A DNA stretch of 64,000 bases from positions 62,001 to 126,000 of the forward strand of contig JAJEBF010000042.1 in the NCBI GenBank assembly GCA_022824025.1. Reading direction: 5' to 3'. Within the stretch, counting starts at the first letter, position 1, and every line of letters begins with the position of its first letter. Position numbers and translations under genes: made by a program. This DNA is from Caldilineaceae bacterium. Lineage in GTDB: Bacteria; Chloroflexota; Anaerolineae; Caldilineales; Caldilineaceae. Shown here one piece after another: positions 63,161 to 64,000 of this stretch. The notes under the pieces were generated by a model. The model ran no database searches. It was not told where the DNA came from and worked only from the letters and a program-made list of their open reading frames with translations.

Positions 63161-64000
<840 letters not shown>

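Overview
The window is high-GC bacterial DNA. I read it as a Chloroflexota (Caldilinea/Anaerolineae-like) chromosome segment, probably a metagenome-derived contig. The basis is the gene content: several sugar ABC operons without their own ATPase, an MlrC/M81 peptidase, phytanoyl-CoA-type dioxygenases, Tat-dependent lipoprotein binding proteins and SelB. This is inference; there is no rRNA gene to settle it, and I found no tRNA gene or CRISPR array.

Layout. 0-3.9 kb: the 3' half of a TPP riboswitch with its terminator, then a thiamine-binding protein, a ThiX/ThiY/ThiZ-type ABC importer and a 2-oxoglutarate/Fe(II)-type oxygenase. 4.0-7.75 kb: E2 and homodimeric-type E1 of a 2-oxoacid dehydrogenase complex, a TPP-using enzyme, on the minus strand. 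7.9-12.1 kb: a minus-strand set (sugar/uronate dehydrogenase-like, PhyH, NHL propeller, HpcH aldolase) and a peptide deformylase. 12.1-14.45 kb: a visibly lower-GC accessory island with a decayed secreted-protein gene, a DUF2442/DUF4160 pair and an IS1595-like transposase remnant. 14.5-19.1 kb: an FG-GAP/VCBS repeat protein, a 2-hydroxyacid dehydrogenase and an acetyltransferase. 19.4-34.7 kb: three carbohydrate-type ABC operons with an M81 peptidase, a DegT aminotransferase, a PhyH oxygenase and a kinase-like protein between them. 35-42.98 kb: aquaporin, acyltransferase, aldo/keto reductase, two glycosyltransferases, a VOC protein and an enolase-superfamily enzyme. 43.5-53.6 kb: coiled-coil protein, SelB and aldo/keto reductase, then a minus-strand operon of Uma2, nitroreductase and an endonuclease Q-UvrD fusion, then an SDR. 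54.3-64 kb: an aromatic amino acid supra-operon (aroH, pheA, two DAHP synthases, tyrA, aroA, aroE, trpB running off the edge).

The two most striking finds are in the aromatic operon. First, between the two DAHP synthase genes sits a 1,218-bp element. It has 24-bp terminal inverted repeats and an exact 8-bp target duplication, but its only gene is an RNA-guided-nuclease-type TnpB. It has no transposase, so it looks like a TnpB carried by a DDE-type, trans-mobilised transposon. Second, the operon is preceded by a short reading frame with nine aromatic residues in a 15-residue run, followed by a strong intrinsic terminator and a competing 9-bp pairing, which together look like a transcription attenuator.

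Other points of note are the EndoQ-UvrD helicase fusion, the oxygenase at the end of the thiamine riboswitch operon, matching 12-bp perfect stem-loops between binding-protein and permease genes in two ABC operons, and a GC-rich dispersed intergenic repeat found at two places 42 kb apart.
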